From a virus, in the IMG/VR virus record IMGVR_UViG_3300021091_000168, positions 1-39,778 of that record: a stretch of DNA of 39,778 nucleotides; one strand, written 5' to 3'. The notes beneath the pieces are model-generated. The model saw only the letters and a list, made by a program, of their open reading frames with translations. It made no database searches and was not told the origin of the DNA. Below are positions 32,630 to 39,120 of the stretch, piece by piece (the first letter of the stretch is position 1; the number at the start of each line of letters is the position of its first letter). The position numbers were made by a program, and so were the translations under genes.

Positions 32630-33291
32630 ACAATCCTTTCTAAAGTTTTTTCTAGGGCTTCCCAAGATACAGGAAACACTTTCTCACAACAGCTCTTAAT
32701 CATTTCAGCAATATCTTGGGTTTCTTTTTGAGAACTAGGGTCGCTTCGTAAAGAATATACACGGAAGAATGCATACAAAGAACCAGTCCATATCCATTCT
32801 GTATACATAGCTTGGGGTAACACAGCTCTTGCCTGTTCAGGGCATACCCCAGCCTTCAGTAAATCTTCATAACACTTTACGCTAGATCTCAGACTTAGTT
32901 CCATGGTATTTAAAACTGTGTCGTGATTATCAATAGCTTGATTAAGACTGCCTTGCTTTTTATTTAAGGCTTGTCGTCTTAATGTTTCTGGTAGCCACAC
33001 ATCTGGCACATAATCCACATAACGCCTTGATACTTCATTCCAAGACAAACCAACCTGATGTTTGGCTAACTGCCTTGCTACAAAAATGGGTGCTGATATC
33101 CTTAATTGTACACTGGTGTGTGCAAAGGGTGACCAATGACCATGCTTGGCAAGATAGTTTATTAAAGATTTATTTTCTTCTTCGGTATACAAACTAGCAT
33201 TTTTATTGAATGAGACACGGGCTGCATTACATACAGACAAATCATTTCCCATGTAGTTACACAATGAAACTTGCACATCATTGCACAACAT
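32626..33291 (-). CDS. thyX: Flavin-dependent thymidylate synthase, ThyX, divergent motif
   Basis: The protein is 221 aa. FVARQ-type lead (70-74), ThyX-like HGHWSPFAHTSVQLRI, then AKHQVGLSWNEVSRRY (76-91). This replaces the usual ThyX signature RHRx7S: Lys and Gln stand in for the two Arg, and there is one extra residue before the final Ser. The rest follows ThyX: LKAGVCPEQARAVLPQAMYTEW and FFRVYSLRSDPSSQKE, where the Arg and Ser/Asp bind dUMP. It converts dUMP to dTMP with FAD and methylene-folate, matching the dUTPase. The variant motif looks like that of other marine phage enzymes but its activity is not known to me. It shares a TAATG overlap with the upstream gene. Confidence 0.88.
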   Translation of the reverse strand: MLCNDVQVSLCNYMGNDLSVCNAARVSFNKNASLYTEEENKSLINYLAKHGHWSPFAHTSVQLRISAPIFVARQLAKHQVGLSWNEVSRRYVDYVPDVWLPETLRRQALNKKQGSLNQAIDNHDTVLNTMELSLRSSVKCYEDLLKAGVCPEQARAVLPQAMYTEWIWTGSLYAFFRVYSLRSDPSSQKETQDIAEMIKSCCEKVFPVSWEALEKTLERIV

Positions 33292-33611
33292 TAAGTAGAC
33301 AATCCTGATTTATTCTCAAGCAGTGTTGCAAGAAGATCCGAGGCTAGTTTCTTATAATCAATACGGCTTACAATTTCTTCAGCTATTTCATCCGTGTTCA
33401 GATAAGAAGCAACATCACAAACATCTACACAATCAGCAACTTCATCTGTACGCATATTTTCAGCAACATCTGCGGCATTAATATTCAGATTAGATGTTAA
33501 ATTTTCATAATCAAGATGATCAGCAAGATCATCTAAATTAATACGATCTGCAATAGATTTAACAATATTATTAAAAGTTTCAGGACAAAGTTTAATTTCA
33601 AGATTATTCAT
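33291..33611 (-). CDS. Acidic protein with nine-residue repeats
   Basis: The protein is 106 aa with AAGGAATTACAATG at the start. Residues 27-93 form about seven units of nine residues: DDLADHLDY, ENLTSNLNI, ADVAENMRT, DEVADCVDV, CDVASYLNT, DEIAEEIVS, DYKKLASDL, with two-residue breaks. The consensus is (D/E)-x-(V/L/I)-A-x-x-(L/I/M)-x-x. It is strongly acidic and probably helical. No family was recognised, and the function is unknown. A solenoid-like or multivalent binding surface is one possibility. Confidence 0.7.
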   Translation of the reverse strand: MNNLEIKLCPETFNNIVKSIADRINLDDLADHLDYENLTSNLNINAADVAENMRTDEVADCVDVCDVASYLNTDEIAEEIVSRIDYKKLASDLLATLLENKSGLST

Positions 33612-33620
33612 TGTAATTCC

Positions 33621-34628
33621 TTAGATCATTTGCAACGCCATCTGAGCAACCTTGACAGACTCATCTTGTGATGAACCTAACAGGTTATTATAAGCACGAT
33701 TCTCCCAACCAACCTTACGACCCTTGGCTGATACATTGTGTTGGAGATACTTGGTAACTGAGTTCACAGCCATCCATGCACTTGGGGGTGCAGATAGGTT
33801 GTGTCTCTCTTCATCAAAGTTCTCTGACCACTTGGAAACCTTAACTGTAGCATCAGTATAAATTCTGAAATCATCTTCAGTTACTGGGTTGGGGTTTACT
33901 GGAGCAAACAGTTGCTCGTAAACCTTAAGATAAAAGTCTCTGATGTTTTCTGTAGTCCATTTTGTAGTAGACAAAGCCTGAACACTTTCTTCAAACATCT
34001 TACCAGTCTGAGCAAACATTCGCAATGCTTCTCTCATTGCTTCTTTCTTCTCTTCGATGTTTCCTGTATGGGTAAATCGAATCATGTTCTTCTTAGCAGT
34101 ACTGAGAGCCATCCTAAGTGTGTTTGCACAAACAATACGAACACTGGTTGGTAATCCACTAAGAGCTAAAGTACCATCGTGTGATGATAACAAAGCAAGA
34201 TACTCAGTAATAGAATCATTAGTAGAATTACTTGGAGCAAAGGTATTGCCTTGAACAAGACAGATAATCTTCTTCCCGCCCTGTAAAGATAGGGCAGACT
34301 CAACCTTTACATTATCACCTAGTGAATACGCTAGATCAAACACTTCATGGTTTTGCACAACCTGATATTCAGGTGACTGAACAGAAAGAATTGTGTTAGT
34401 GTCGTCACGAACTATTGCACAAAACTTATCTGAATAACTGTCTTCCCAAGTTTCATCATTACCAATCTTTGCAAAGATTCCAGAAGACTTGGTTACAGTC
34501 CAATCCAAGCCAGATAACTTAAGTGCTTCTGCTGGACTAGGTGCATTCTCCACCACATAACCTAAACCATGCCATGCTTTTTCTTTTGTAAACATAGCAC
34601 CGTCTGTCGTGGTAATTTCATGAGCCAT
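33621..34628 (-). CDS. DUF932 phage/plasmid-like protein
   Basis: The protein is 335 aa with TAGGAGAAAATTATG. The DUF932 pattern is clear: the opening TKEKAWHGLGYVVENAPSPAEALKLSGLDW-type block (residues 14-43), VRDDTNTILSVQSPEYQVVQN, VQGNTFAPSNSTNDSITEYL, then TSVRIVCANTLRMAL and a helical C-terminus. This family is common in large plasmids and in T7-like and marine phages, often early in infection. No activity is known. It lies just after the tRNA-Leu and before ThyX. Confidence 0.88.
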   Translation of the reverse strand: MAHEITTTDGAMFTKEKAWHGLGYVVENAPSPAEALKLSGLDWTVTKSSGIFAKIGNDETWEDSYSDKFCAIVRDDTNTILSVQSPEYQVVQNHEVFDLAYSLGDNVKVESALSLQGGKKIICLVQGNTFAPSNSTNDSITEYLALLSSHDGTLALSGLPTSVRIVCANTLRMALSTAKKNMIRFTHTGNIEEKKEAMREALRMFAQTGKMFEESVQALSTTKWTTENIRDFYLKVYEQLFAPVNPNPVTEDDFRIYTDATVKVSKWSENFDEERHNLSAPPSAWMAVNSVTKYLQHNVSAKGRKVGWENRAYNNLLGSSQDESVKVAQMALQMI

Positions 34629-34663
34629 AATTTTCTCCTAAAAGAAAACCAAACTATCGAACA

Positions 34664-34684
34664 ACAATACCACAATGGTATTGT
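34664..34684 (-). other. 9-bp hairpin at the 3' end of tRNA-Leu
   Basis: ACAATACCA and TGGTATTGT pair perfectly around a 3-base loop. It begins 3 bases after the tRNA discriminator base and ends about 36 bases before the DUF932 ATG. No strong T-run follows in the direction of transcription. It may guide RNase processing of the tRNA 3' end or act as a weak terminator. Confidence 0.6.
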
Positions 34685-34686
34685 AA

Positions 34687-34759
34687 TAAGCTGGGTGGGA
34701 GTCGAACCCACACTTTACAGATTTTAAATCTGTTGTCTCTGCCTTTGGACTACCAGCTC
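34687..34759 (-). tRNA. tRNA with UAA anticodon (Leu by codon), short variable loop
   Basis: Minus-strand cloverleaf: acceptor GAGCTGG/CCAGCTT (first pair G-U), D-stem GTC/GAC with GG in the loop, anticodon stem ACAGA/TCTGT with loop TTTAAAA (anticodon TAA), variable region of only 5 bases, T-arm GTGGG-TTCGACT-CCCAC, discriminator A. CCA is not encoded. UAA reads UUA, a Leu codon, but bacterial tRNA-Leu normally has a long variable arm; this one is class I in shape. It is not a stop suppressor, because that would need UUA. Helps decode the AT-rich codons of this genome. Confidence 0.88.
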
Positions 34760-34782
34760 TATGAGGTTTATCTCATATGTAC

Positions 34783-35034
34783 TTATACGTTATCACACCG
34801 CTCTATAACAACTTTACCTTTAAAATTCGATGCGATATATTTAGTAATCTCTCGTGCTTGTTTAGGTGAACAAAAGAACGAAACATCAAAACGTCCACTA
34901 TTTAAACACATACCAGAACCTGAATACAACGTTGGAAATACATCCTCTAGTCTATGACTTACAGTGATATAATCACCCGTGTTAAAATAAAACCAATAGT
35001 TATACTTCTTTTCTGTTTTAGTTTTCTTCTTCAT
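34783..35034 (-). CDS. Small hypothetical protein, 83 aa
   Basis: The start at 35034 follows GGAAGATTCTAATG and gives MKKKTKTEKKYNYWFYFNTG. The product is 83 aa, with a basic N-terminus, an aromatic strand block, HRLEDVFPTLYSGSGMCLN and RFDVSFFCSPKQAREITKYI. It looks like a small alpha/beta domain with a C-terminal helix and strand. No family was recognised. It overlaps the upstream gene by 17 bases and precedes the tRNA. Confidence 0.6.
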   Translation of the reverse strand: MKKKTKTEKKYNYWFYFNTGDYITVSHRLEDVFPTLYSGSGMCLNSGRFDVSFFCSPKQAREITKYIASNFKGKVVIERCDNV

Positions 35035-35254
35035 TAGAATCTTCCCAAGGTAAACCCATTTCAATAATATGTGATCCAATAATATTTTCTTTTGACTCTA
35101 CCCATTTCATAAATGATTTAATATCTGGGATTTTTGTATTAATATTAGCACACTCAATCCAATCAATCCAATAGTTTAACGTTGTCAAAGGAAACAAATA
35201 AGGCATTGCTGATTCATTGCTGTTAATTTCATGTCTTAGTTCATACACAGTCAT
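35018..35254 (-). CDS. Small hypothetical protein, 78 aa
   Basis: The protein is 78 aa, starting MTVYELRHEINSNESAMPYL, with a Trp-rich centre (LNYWIDWIECANINTK), a helix KSFMKWVESKE, and an acidic end WEDSNEEEN. It overlaps both neighbours (14 and 17 bases). No known motif. The acidic tail is only a general feature. Function is unknown. Confidence 0.58.
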   Translation of the reverse strand: MTVYELRHEINSNESAMPYLFPLTTLNYWIDWIECANINTKIPDIKSFMKWVESKENIIGSHIIEMGLPWEDSNEEEN

Positions 35255-35450
35255 CGGTAATATCCCATTCTTTGTTATTACATAAAAACTTTACGATAGA
35301 TTTGAAGATAGCAACAGTTTCTCTACAGTCCTTTAGTTTTTCTTGTAGGTTTTTTATTTCAATGGCTGCTTCCTTTCGTTCTTGGTTAGCCATATCTCCC
35401 ATAGAAGCCCACTGGGTTTCTAATCTGTCTACTAAATCATTCTTAAACAT
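35241..35450 (-). CDS. Small coiled-coil protein, 69 aa
   Basis: The protein is 69 aa with AAAGGAAACGATAATG, sharing a TAATG with the upstream zinc-finger gene. Residues 20-55 (MANQERKEAAIEIKNLQEKL and KDCRETVAIFKSIVKFL) predict a coiled coil of about five heptads. No family was recognised; a dimeric regulator or structural adaptor is possible. Confidence 0.62.
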   Translation of the reverse strand: MFKNDLVDRLETQWASMGDMANQERKEAAIEIKNLQEKLKDCRETVAIFKSIVKFLCNNKEWDITDDCV

Positions 35451-35674
35451 TATCGTTTCCTTTTGTGAATTGCAGTTGCTCGACGTACATTTTCCGAATT
35501 ACTTGGACAAACCAACACTAACTCAGGTGCTGTCTTATGATGCCAATCCATAAATCCAATGTAGGATTTTTCTGTTGAGCATTTAACACAGGTTTCTGTA
35601 TGAGGCAGTGCTTCTAATCTTGACTTTGGTATCTCTATCTTACAATGAATACAAGTTTTTTCATTACCAATCAT
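35450..35674 (-). CDS. DksA/TraR-like zinc-finger protein
   Basis: The start at 35674 gives 74 aa. Four cysteines in CIHCKIEIPKSR...TCVKCS (8, 11, 29, 32) form the C4 zinc finger of the DksA/TraR family: the linker EIPKSRLEALPHTETCVKC is the family's conserved block. The coiled-coil tip of full DksA is missing, so this resembles short TraR-type phage proteins. Such proteins can enter the secondary channel of host RNA polymerase and alter transcription. It also has a Trp-His-His segment (FMDWHHKTAPEL) not typical of TraR. SD spacing is somewhat long. Confidence 0.75.
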   Translation of the reverse strand: MIGNEKTCIHCKIEIPKSRLEALPHTETCVKCSTEKSYIGFMDWHHKTAPELVLVCPSNSENVRRATAIHKRKR

Positions 35675-35897
35675 ATTCAATCCAGTCTCCTTTGTTATAG
35701 GGTTTATCCGAAATAACATAACCAGATCCACGATTGTGGGTAAAGAATCCAGCAACTATTCTAGTAACATAAGAATCTTTATCTTGGAATACAGTCCACA
35801 CTTTGTTTTCGTTTACTGCTTTCTTAAAGTATTCTTCTGATGCTTGGTCATTAGTAACTTCGATCCAGTTACCATATTTAGCTTTAAAGTTTTTCAT
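35664..35897 (-). CDS. Small hypothetical protein, 77 aa
   Basis: The start at 35897 (MKNFKAKYGNWIEVTNDQAS) gives 77 aa. It overlaps the Gp88-like gene by 14 bases. It includes VWTVFQDKDSYVTRIVAG and a Gly-rich end YVISDKPYNKGDWIEYDW. Small beta-rich domains of this length are common in phage early regions, and no family was recognised. It overlaps the next gene by 11 bases. Confidence 0.58.
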   Translation of the reverse strand: MKNFKAKYGNWIEVTNDQASEEYFKKAVNENKVWTVFQDKDSYVTRIVAGFFTHNRGSGYVISDKPYNKGDWIEYDW

Positions 35898-36693
35898 TAG
35901 AAATAGTTTCCATAGTAACAAGAAATGGAGAGGGTAATACCTTTCCCTTTGGTTTCAATAAGACTATAGACTTGGCAGGGTCAAGATATCTTTGGTCGTG
36001 TACATCGCCATCAACAACATCAAACAATCTTGAATCATTGGGGAATGAGAACTTACCCCACTTCAATATCTGTTCTTTATTTGTACAAACCACAGCAACA
36101 TTACCACCTTGATCTAGTACATCCAAACACTCGGATAAATTGTATCCAGAATAAGAGAATGTTATATGTAAATCTTCATGTTTGTTTTTGAATATATCCA
36201 TCCTCTTGGTGTAATCGTAATTGTTTACAGTAAAGGTATATATCTCAGGTACCAGTAAAGACCAATTGATATCCGATATAACATTACTTCGGAATGCCCA
36301 GTCATATAAGCCGTGTTTCTTAGAACATAACCACAACTCATGTAACAACTGGGATATAAACACTTCAGGTTCTATAGCCAGTAACCTAGTTTTTCTTATT
36401 CTAGCCTGCTGAACTGAAGTAAATCTAGATTTACCCGCTATCTTTCCAAGACAACTATCAGAACAATCTTTAGTTGCTTTGGGACACACATTATATCCAC
36501 TGAGAATGTGTGGTGCCAAGGATAAACCATAGGTTGGCACATTATTTTTATTTAGTTTTGTATTACCGTTTGGTGGTGTCAGTAATTTGAAATCAAGGAA
36601 AAATCTTTTCTTTCCTGGTCTCCAATACTGGACAGCATCTCTAGCCGATGAGGAAATAAATTGTACTGGCAGGGGTTTTATTACATCTATCAT
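35884..36693 (-). CDS. Gp88-like phage protein (Pfam GP88-type)
   Basis: The protein is 269 aa. The block NVPTYGLSLAPHILSGYNVCPKA (residues 51-73), then CSDSCLGKIAGKSRFTSVQQ and ARIRKTRLLAIEPEVFI matches the conserved core of the phage gene product 88 family: a Ser-Leu-x-Pro, a Gly-x-N-x-C-P, and a Cys-x-x-x-Cys-L followed by an Arg-rich helix. Four Cys (around 69, 77, 81) suggest a metal site. Later it has DVVDGDVHDQRYLDP and a strand-rich end. Function is unknown. It is coupled by ATGA to the upstream 63-aa gene. Confidence 0.78.
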   Translation of the reverse strand: MIDVIKPLPVQFISSSARDAVQYWRPGKKRFFLDFKLLTPPNGNTKLNKNNVPTYGLSLAPHILSGYNVCPKATKDCSDSCLGKIAGKSRFTSVQQARIRKTRLLAIEPEVFISQLLHELWLCSKKHGLYDWAFRSNVISDINWSLLVPEIYTFTVNNYDYTKRMDIFKNKHEDLHITFSYSGYNLSECLDVLDQGGNVAVVCTNKEQILKWGKFSFPNDSRLFDVVDGDVHDQRYLDPAKSIVLLKPKGKVLPSPFLVTMETISNEKL

Positions 36694-36881
36694 ACTTCAC
36701 CATCTGGGATTGTTCTTAGCCACTTTAGTAAAGCATTGAATGATTGTTGTTCGTCTTTACTTTGTGTTGTTTCATATGCAATACGAACAGCAATACCTAG
36801 TAAATACTTACGATCAGATAACTGTTCACACAAGTTCTTTAGTTTACCTTGTTCAAAGTTATCCCAATAAAATGAGTTCAT
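36690..36881 (-). CDS. Small hypothetical protein, 63 aa
   Basis: The protein is 63 aa: a Phe/Trp/Asn N-terminus (MNSFYWDNFEQGK) and then two amphipathic helices (LLGIAVRIAYETT and FNALLKWLRTIP). ATGA overlaps link it to both the deaminase-like gene and the Gp88-like gene. No motif is seen. It is likely real by its coupling; its function is unknown. Confidence 0.6.
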   Translation of the reverse strand: MNSFYWDNFEQGKLKNLCEQLSDRKYLLGIAVRIAYETTQSKDEQQSFNALLKWLRTIPDGEV

Positions 36882-37231
36882 AGTTTTACCATAGCTCCAT
36901 TCTCATCTGTGTACCAGATTTTAGAAAAGATTTCCGAACACCACATCATACATAACGGACACGGTTTAGATAGACCCAATAAACCATTGTTCTTGAATCT
37001 ATAGTTTATCAAAGTTAGATTATGATATCCTAGATTCTTTATCTTTCGATAAGCATCTAACTCTGAATGTAAGTATGGGGTTTTATATCCCATTCTCAAG
37101 GCTTCAGGATGCATCTTACCATGATTAGTACCGATTGATAATAGATTATTCTTTCGGTAGATCAGGCTTATGTGATTCCTGTGTCTTGGATTTTTCATTG
37201 CGTATTCTTTTATTTCTTGTAGACTTAGCAA
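36878..37231 (-). CDS. dCMP/cytidine-deaminase-like zinc protein
   Basis: The protein is 117 aa from a TTG start; an ATG 11 codons later (37198) is the alternative and would remove the first helix. The zinc-dependent deaminase motifs are present: LHSELDAYRKI (His-x-Glu, residues ~54-64) and KPCPLCMMW (Pro-Cys-x-x-Cys, ~89-96), giving His, two Cys and the proton-shuttling Glu. The opening (NHISLIYRKNNLLSIGTN) fits the first strands of the fold. It may convert dCMP to dUMP for ThyX, or be another base deaminase. The RBS for TTG is AGGTAAGAAAC. Confidence 0.75.
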   Translation of the reverse strand: MLSLQEIKEYAMKNPRHRNHISLIYRKNNLLSIGTNHGKMHPEALRMGYKTPYLHSELDAYRKIKNLGYHNLTLINYRFKNNGLLGLSKPCPLCMMWCSEIFSKIWYTDENGAMVKL

Positions 37232-37379
37232 AGTTTCTTACCTCATAGTTTTTCTTATGAATAATCCAATCTCTAATAAAATCATCAGCCTCTCGTTTGG
37301 TTTTCCAAACGGCGGGAGTCTGATAATCTTCCATCAACCATCCAGGATTTTTACCGATAACAATATATATTCCATACAT
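37146..37379 (-). CDS. Small hypothetical protein directly after tRNA-Ile, 77 aa
   Basis: The frame from 37379 begins MYGIYIVIGKNPGWLMEDYQ and has a helix KTKREADDFIRDWII, ending in a Lys/Arg/Gln-rich tail. Its ATG lies 2 bases beyond the tRNA-Ile discriminator with no Shine-Dalgarno sequence, so it would be translated as a nearly leaderless message after tRNA release. A start at Met16 (37334, GGATGGTTG upstream) is the alternative. Strand-helix patterns like this occur in small phage proteins. It overlaps the deaminase gene by 86 bases. Function is unknown. Confidence 0.5.
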   Translation of the reverse strand: MYGIYIVIGKNPGWLMEDYQTPAVWKTKREADDFIRDWIIHKKNYEVRNFAKSTRNKRIRNEKSKTQESHKPDLPKE

Positions 37380-37381
37380 AA

Positions 37382-37456
37382 TAGGGCAGGTGGGAATCGA
37401 ACCCACATGAGCGCAATTATAAGTCACGACCTTTTACCAATATCAGGCACTGCCCG
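37382..37456 (-). tRNA. tRNA-Ile(UAU)
   Basis: Cloverleaf on the minus strand: acceptor CGGGCAG/CTGCCCT (six good pairs; the terminal C-U pair does not form), U8, D-arm CCT...AGG with a GG in the loop, anticodon arm CGTGA-CTTATAA-TTGCG, anticodon TAT for AUA, variable CTCAT, T-arm GTGGG-TTCGATT-CCCAC, discriminator A. No CCA is encoded. The tRNA-Arg gene lies 3 bases upstream. The unpaired first position is odd but the rest is complete. Confidence 0.88.
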
Positions 37457-37459
37457 TTA

Positions 37460-37533
37460 CATTCCTGATTGGACTTGAACCAATGACCCACAGATTAGAA
37501 ATCTGTTGCTCTATCCAACTGAGCTACAGGAAT
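37460..37533 (-). tRNA. tRNA-Arg(UCU)
   Basis: Minus-strand cloverleaf: acceptor ATTCCTG/CAGGAAT (all seven pairs), TA, D-arm GCTC-AGTTGGATA-GAGC, anticodon arm ACAGA-TTTCTAA-TCTGT with anticodon TCT, variable GGGTC, T-arm ATTGG-TTCAAGT-CCAAT, discriminator G. It reads AGA. No CCA is encoded. Its first base coincides with the last base of the 144-aa gene's stop codon region. Confidence 0.93.
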
Positions 37534-37967
37534 TAGGTAAACCGTGGGAAGGTAGAGTCCCTGTTACTGACAGAATCATTTGAATTGGTGGTATTCATAG
37601 ATAAAATCTCTGACACACCAACACCATAAGGTATATCACGAATCTCTTCGTCAAGTACACCACTGAATCTTTTGTATAACTCAGTACTGGATAGGTGGTT
37701 TGTATTATGTACTTCGATACCCAATACATACAAACCATGGACAATCTTACTTATTTCAGATTCAATATCTTCATCGGATATAAAATCATCAATAGGTTTG
37801 ATGTTTACACCAATCTCAGCAAGTTGTTTTCTATTGGTAGTCATGGGAGCGCACTCAAAATCATATATTAGAGTTGCTGCCATGCCACCACCCAATGCTG
37901 TAATAGCATCGGCTCTTACCTTACGCTTCTTATTCATGATTACATTTACTGAATCGCTGTTGAACAT
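37533..37967 (-). CDS. Hypothetical protein, 144 aa
   Basis: The protein is 144 aa from the ATG at 37967, preceded by AAGGAACTAGAACA. The N-terminal half (NKKRKVRADAITALGGGMAA and TLIYDFECAPMTTNRKQLAEIG) is helical with a conserved-looking Tyr-Asp-Phe-Glu-x-Ala-Pro-Met segment. The C-terminus is Asn/Ser-rich. Its stop lies at the 5' end of tRNA-Arg (one base shared), so the gene and tRNA are co-transcribed. It overlaps the upstream gene by 22 bases. The function is unknown; I did not match it to a family. Confidence 0.62.
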   Translation of the reverse strand: MFNSDSVNVIMNKKRKVRADAITALGGGMAATLIYDFECAPMTTNRKQLAEIGVNIKPIDDFISDEDIESEISKIVHGLYVLGIEVHNTNHLSSTELYKRFSGVLDEEIRDIPYGVGVSEILSMNTTNSNDSVSNRDSTFPRFT

Positions 37968-38314
37968 TGTTCTAGTTCCTTACTTAGTTTCCTAGCACCC
38001 GTAACCATCCAACTTTTGGATACGATACAACTAAACCAATCTTGAAGGGATGGAATCCATCCAATATCTTCTATTACATGTTGTTCTCCAATCCATCGGA
38101 CTGGGATTTCTTTACCATCACTGTTTGTAATGGTATGTCCAAAGTGTCTTTCACAATCCATAATACCAGTAGCATGATGTCGATATGCTCTGTGTCTTGG
38201 ATCAGCCATGACACCTTTGGAACTGTCAAACCAATCGTGGATATCCTGATAATCTTCAGGCTTTCCACCAAACTTCTTTACACTAGACAGTGCATGATGA
38301 TACGGATTAGCCAT
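37946..38314 (-). CDS. DUF6915-like protein
   Basis: The protein is 122 aa with a strong recognisable pattern: NPYHHALSSVKKFGGKPEDY, IHDWFDSSKGVMADPRHRAY, HHATGIMDCERHFGHTITNS, VRWIGEQHVIEDIGWIPSLQ and a Trp-rich end. Many conserved His, Asp and Glu residues suggest a metal site. Proteins with this pattern are called DUF6915 in my memory and are found in phages and bacteria. No activity is known. It starts by 8-base overlap with the end of the DUF6878-like triplet. Confidence 0.72.
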   Translation of the reverse strand: MANPYHHALSSVKKFGGKPEDYQDIHDWFDSSKGVMADPRHRAYRHHATGIMDCERHFGHTITNSDGKEIPVRWIGEQHVIEDIGWIPSLQDWFSCIVSKSWMVTGARKLSKELEQCSTAIQ

Positions 38315-38735
38315 TTTCTTTCATCCAATCTGGAATCTTTAGTAAATCCCATGATGTTGCGATGTATTCTTTTTGTTCTACGATCTCATATTCAGAGTGG
38401 TCAATTCTAATAATGTTATCCTTTATAGTCCACTCCCAATATCCAGTACCTTCATTTATTTCATAACCTGCAAAATGATCGTATATGTGAGAACCTATTA
38501 GGTTAGCAAGCCTGTGAAAGTATCTACAATACATATGTTCTTTCTTTCTAACAGGATCGATCCAAGAAGCCTCATATTTAGTTCCATCCTCAAGAATAAA
38601 GGAGATTTCTTCTACACCACCTTCATGAAGGTGGCATAGAATATCTCCACCCCCCTGATAAAAAGCTTTTACAACAGCTATGTTGTTATTGACTAGCCAT
38701 TCTCTAATCTTTTCTTTTATGAGTATCTCAGTCAT
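38307..38735 (-). CDS. DUF6878-like paralogue 3 of 3
   Basis: The protein is 142 aa, with EKIREWLVNNNIAVVKAFYQ, GGGDILCHLHEGGVEEISFI, LIGSHIYDHFAGYEINEGTG, YWEWTIKDNIIRIDHSEYEI. The Gly-Gly-Gly-Asp and Gly-Tyr/Trp-Glu-x-Asn-Glu-Gly-x-Gly-x-(W/Y)-Glu-W segments match DUF6878-like proteins. It is nearest in sequence to the middle copy and has an insertion of about 6 residues before GVEEISF. It overlaps the next gene by 8 bases in the same way as the other copies. Function is unknown. Confidence 0.7.
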   Translation of the reverse strand: MTEILIKEKIREWLVNNNIAVVKAFYQGGGDILCHLHEGGVEEISFILEDGTKYEASWIDPVRKKEHMYCRYFHRLANLIGSHIYDHFAGYEINEGTGYWEWTIKDNIIRIDHSEYEIVEQKEYIATSWDLLKIPDWMKENG

Positions 38736-39120
38736 TTTCTTTCATCCAATCTGATGTTGCGATGCGATGTTTGTGTGCTATAATCTCATATTGAGAGTGA
38801 TCTATTCTAACAATGTTATCCTTTATAGTCCACTCCCACCATCCACTACCACCTTCATTGTTTTCGTAACCTGAAAAGTTATTATACACATGAGAATCAA
38901 TCAGGTTAGCAAGTTCAACAAAGAATGAACAATACATATGTTCTTTCTTGATAGGGGGATCGACCCAAGAAGCTTGGTATTCAGTTCCATCTTCAAGTAT
39001 AAAAGAGATTTTTTCTACACAACCTTCATCTCCAGATCCTTCATAAAAAGCTTTTACAATGGCTATGTTGTTATTGACTAGCCATTCTCTAATCTTTTCT
39101 TTAGTGTGTATCTCAACCAT
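38728..39120 (-). CDS. DUF6878-like paralogue 2 of 3
   Basis: The protein is 130 aa. It has EKIREWLVNNNIAIVKAFYE, GSGDEGCVEKISFILEDGTE, SHVYNNFSGYENNEGGSG and WWEWTIKDNIVRIDHSQY. It is very close to copy 3 (many identical stretches at both protein and DNA level) and more distant from copy 1. The 8-base overlap with each neighbour comes from an AAAATGNNTRA junction. It has SGDE as in typical DUF6878 members. Function is unknown. Confidence 0.72.
   Translation of the reverse strand: MVEIHTKEKIREWLVNNNIAIVKAFYEGSGDEGCVEKISFILEDGTEYQASWVDPPIKKEHMYCSFFVELANLIDSHVYNNFSGYENNEGGSGWWEWTIKDNIVRIDHSQYEIIAHKHRIATSDWMKEND

Noticed and set aside
34687-34759. The UAA tRNA as a stop-codon suppressor
   Set aside because: A tRNA with UAA anticodon pairs with UUA, not with the UAA stop. 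Suppression of UAA would need UUA.
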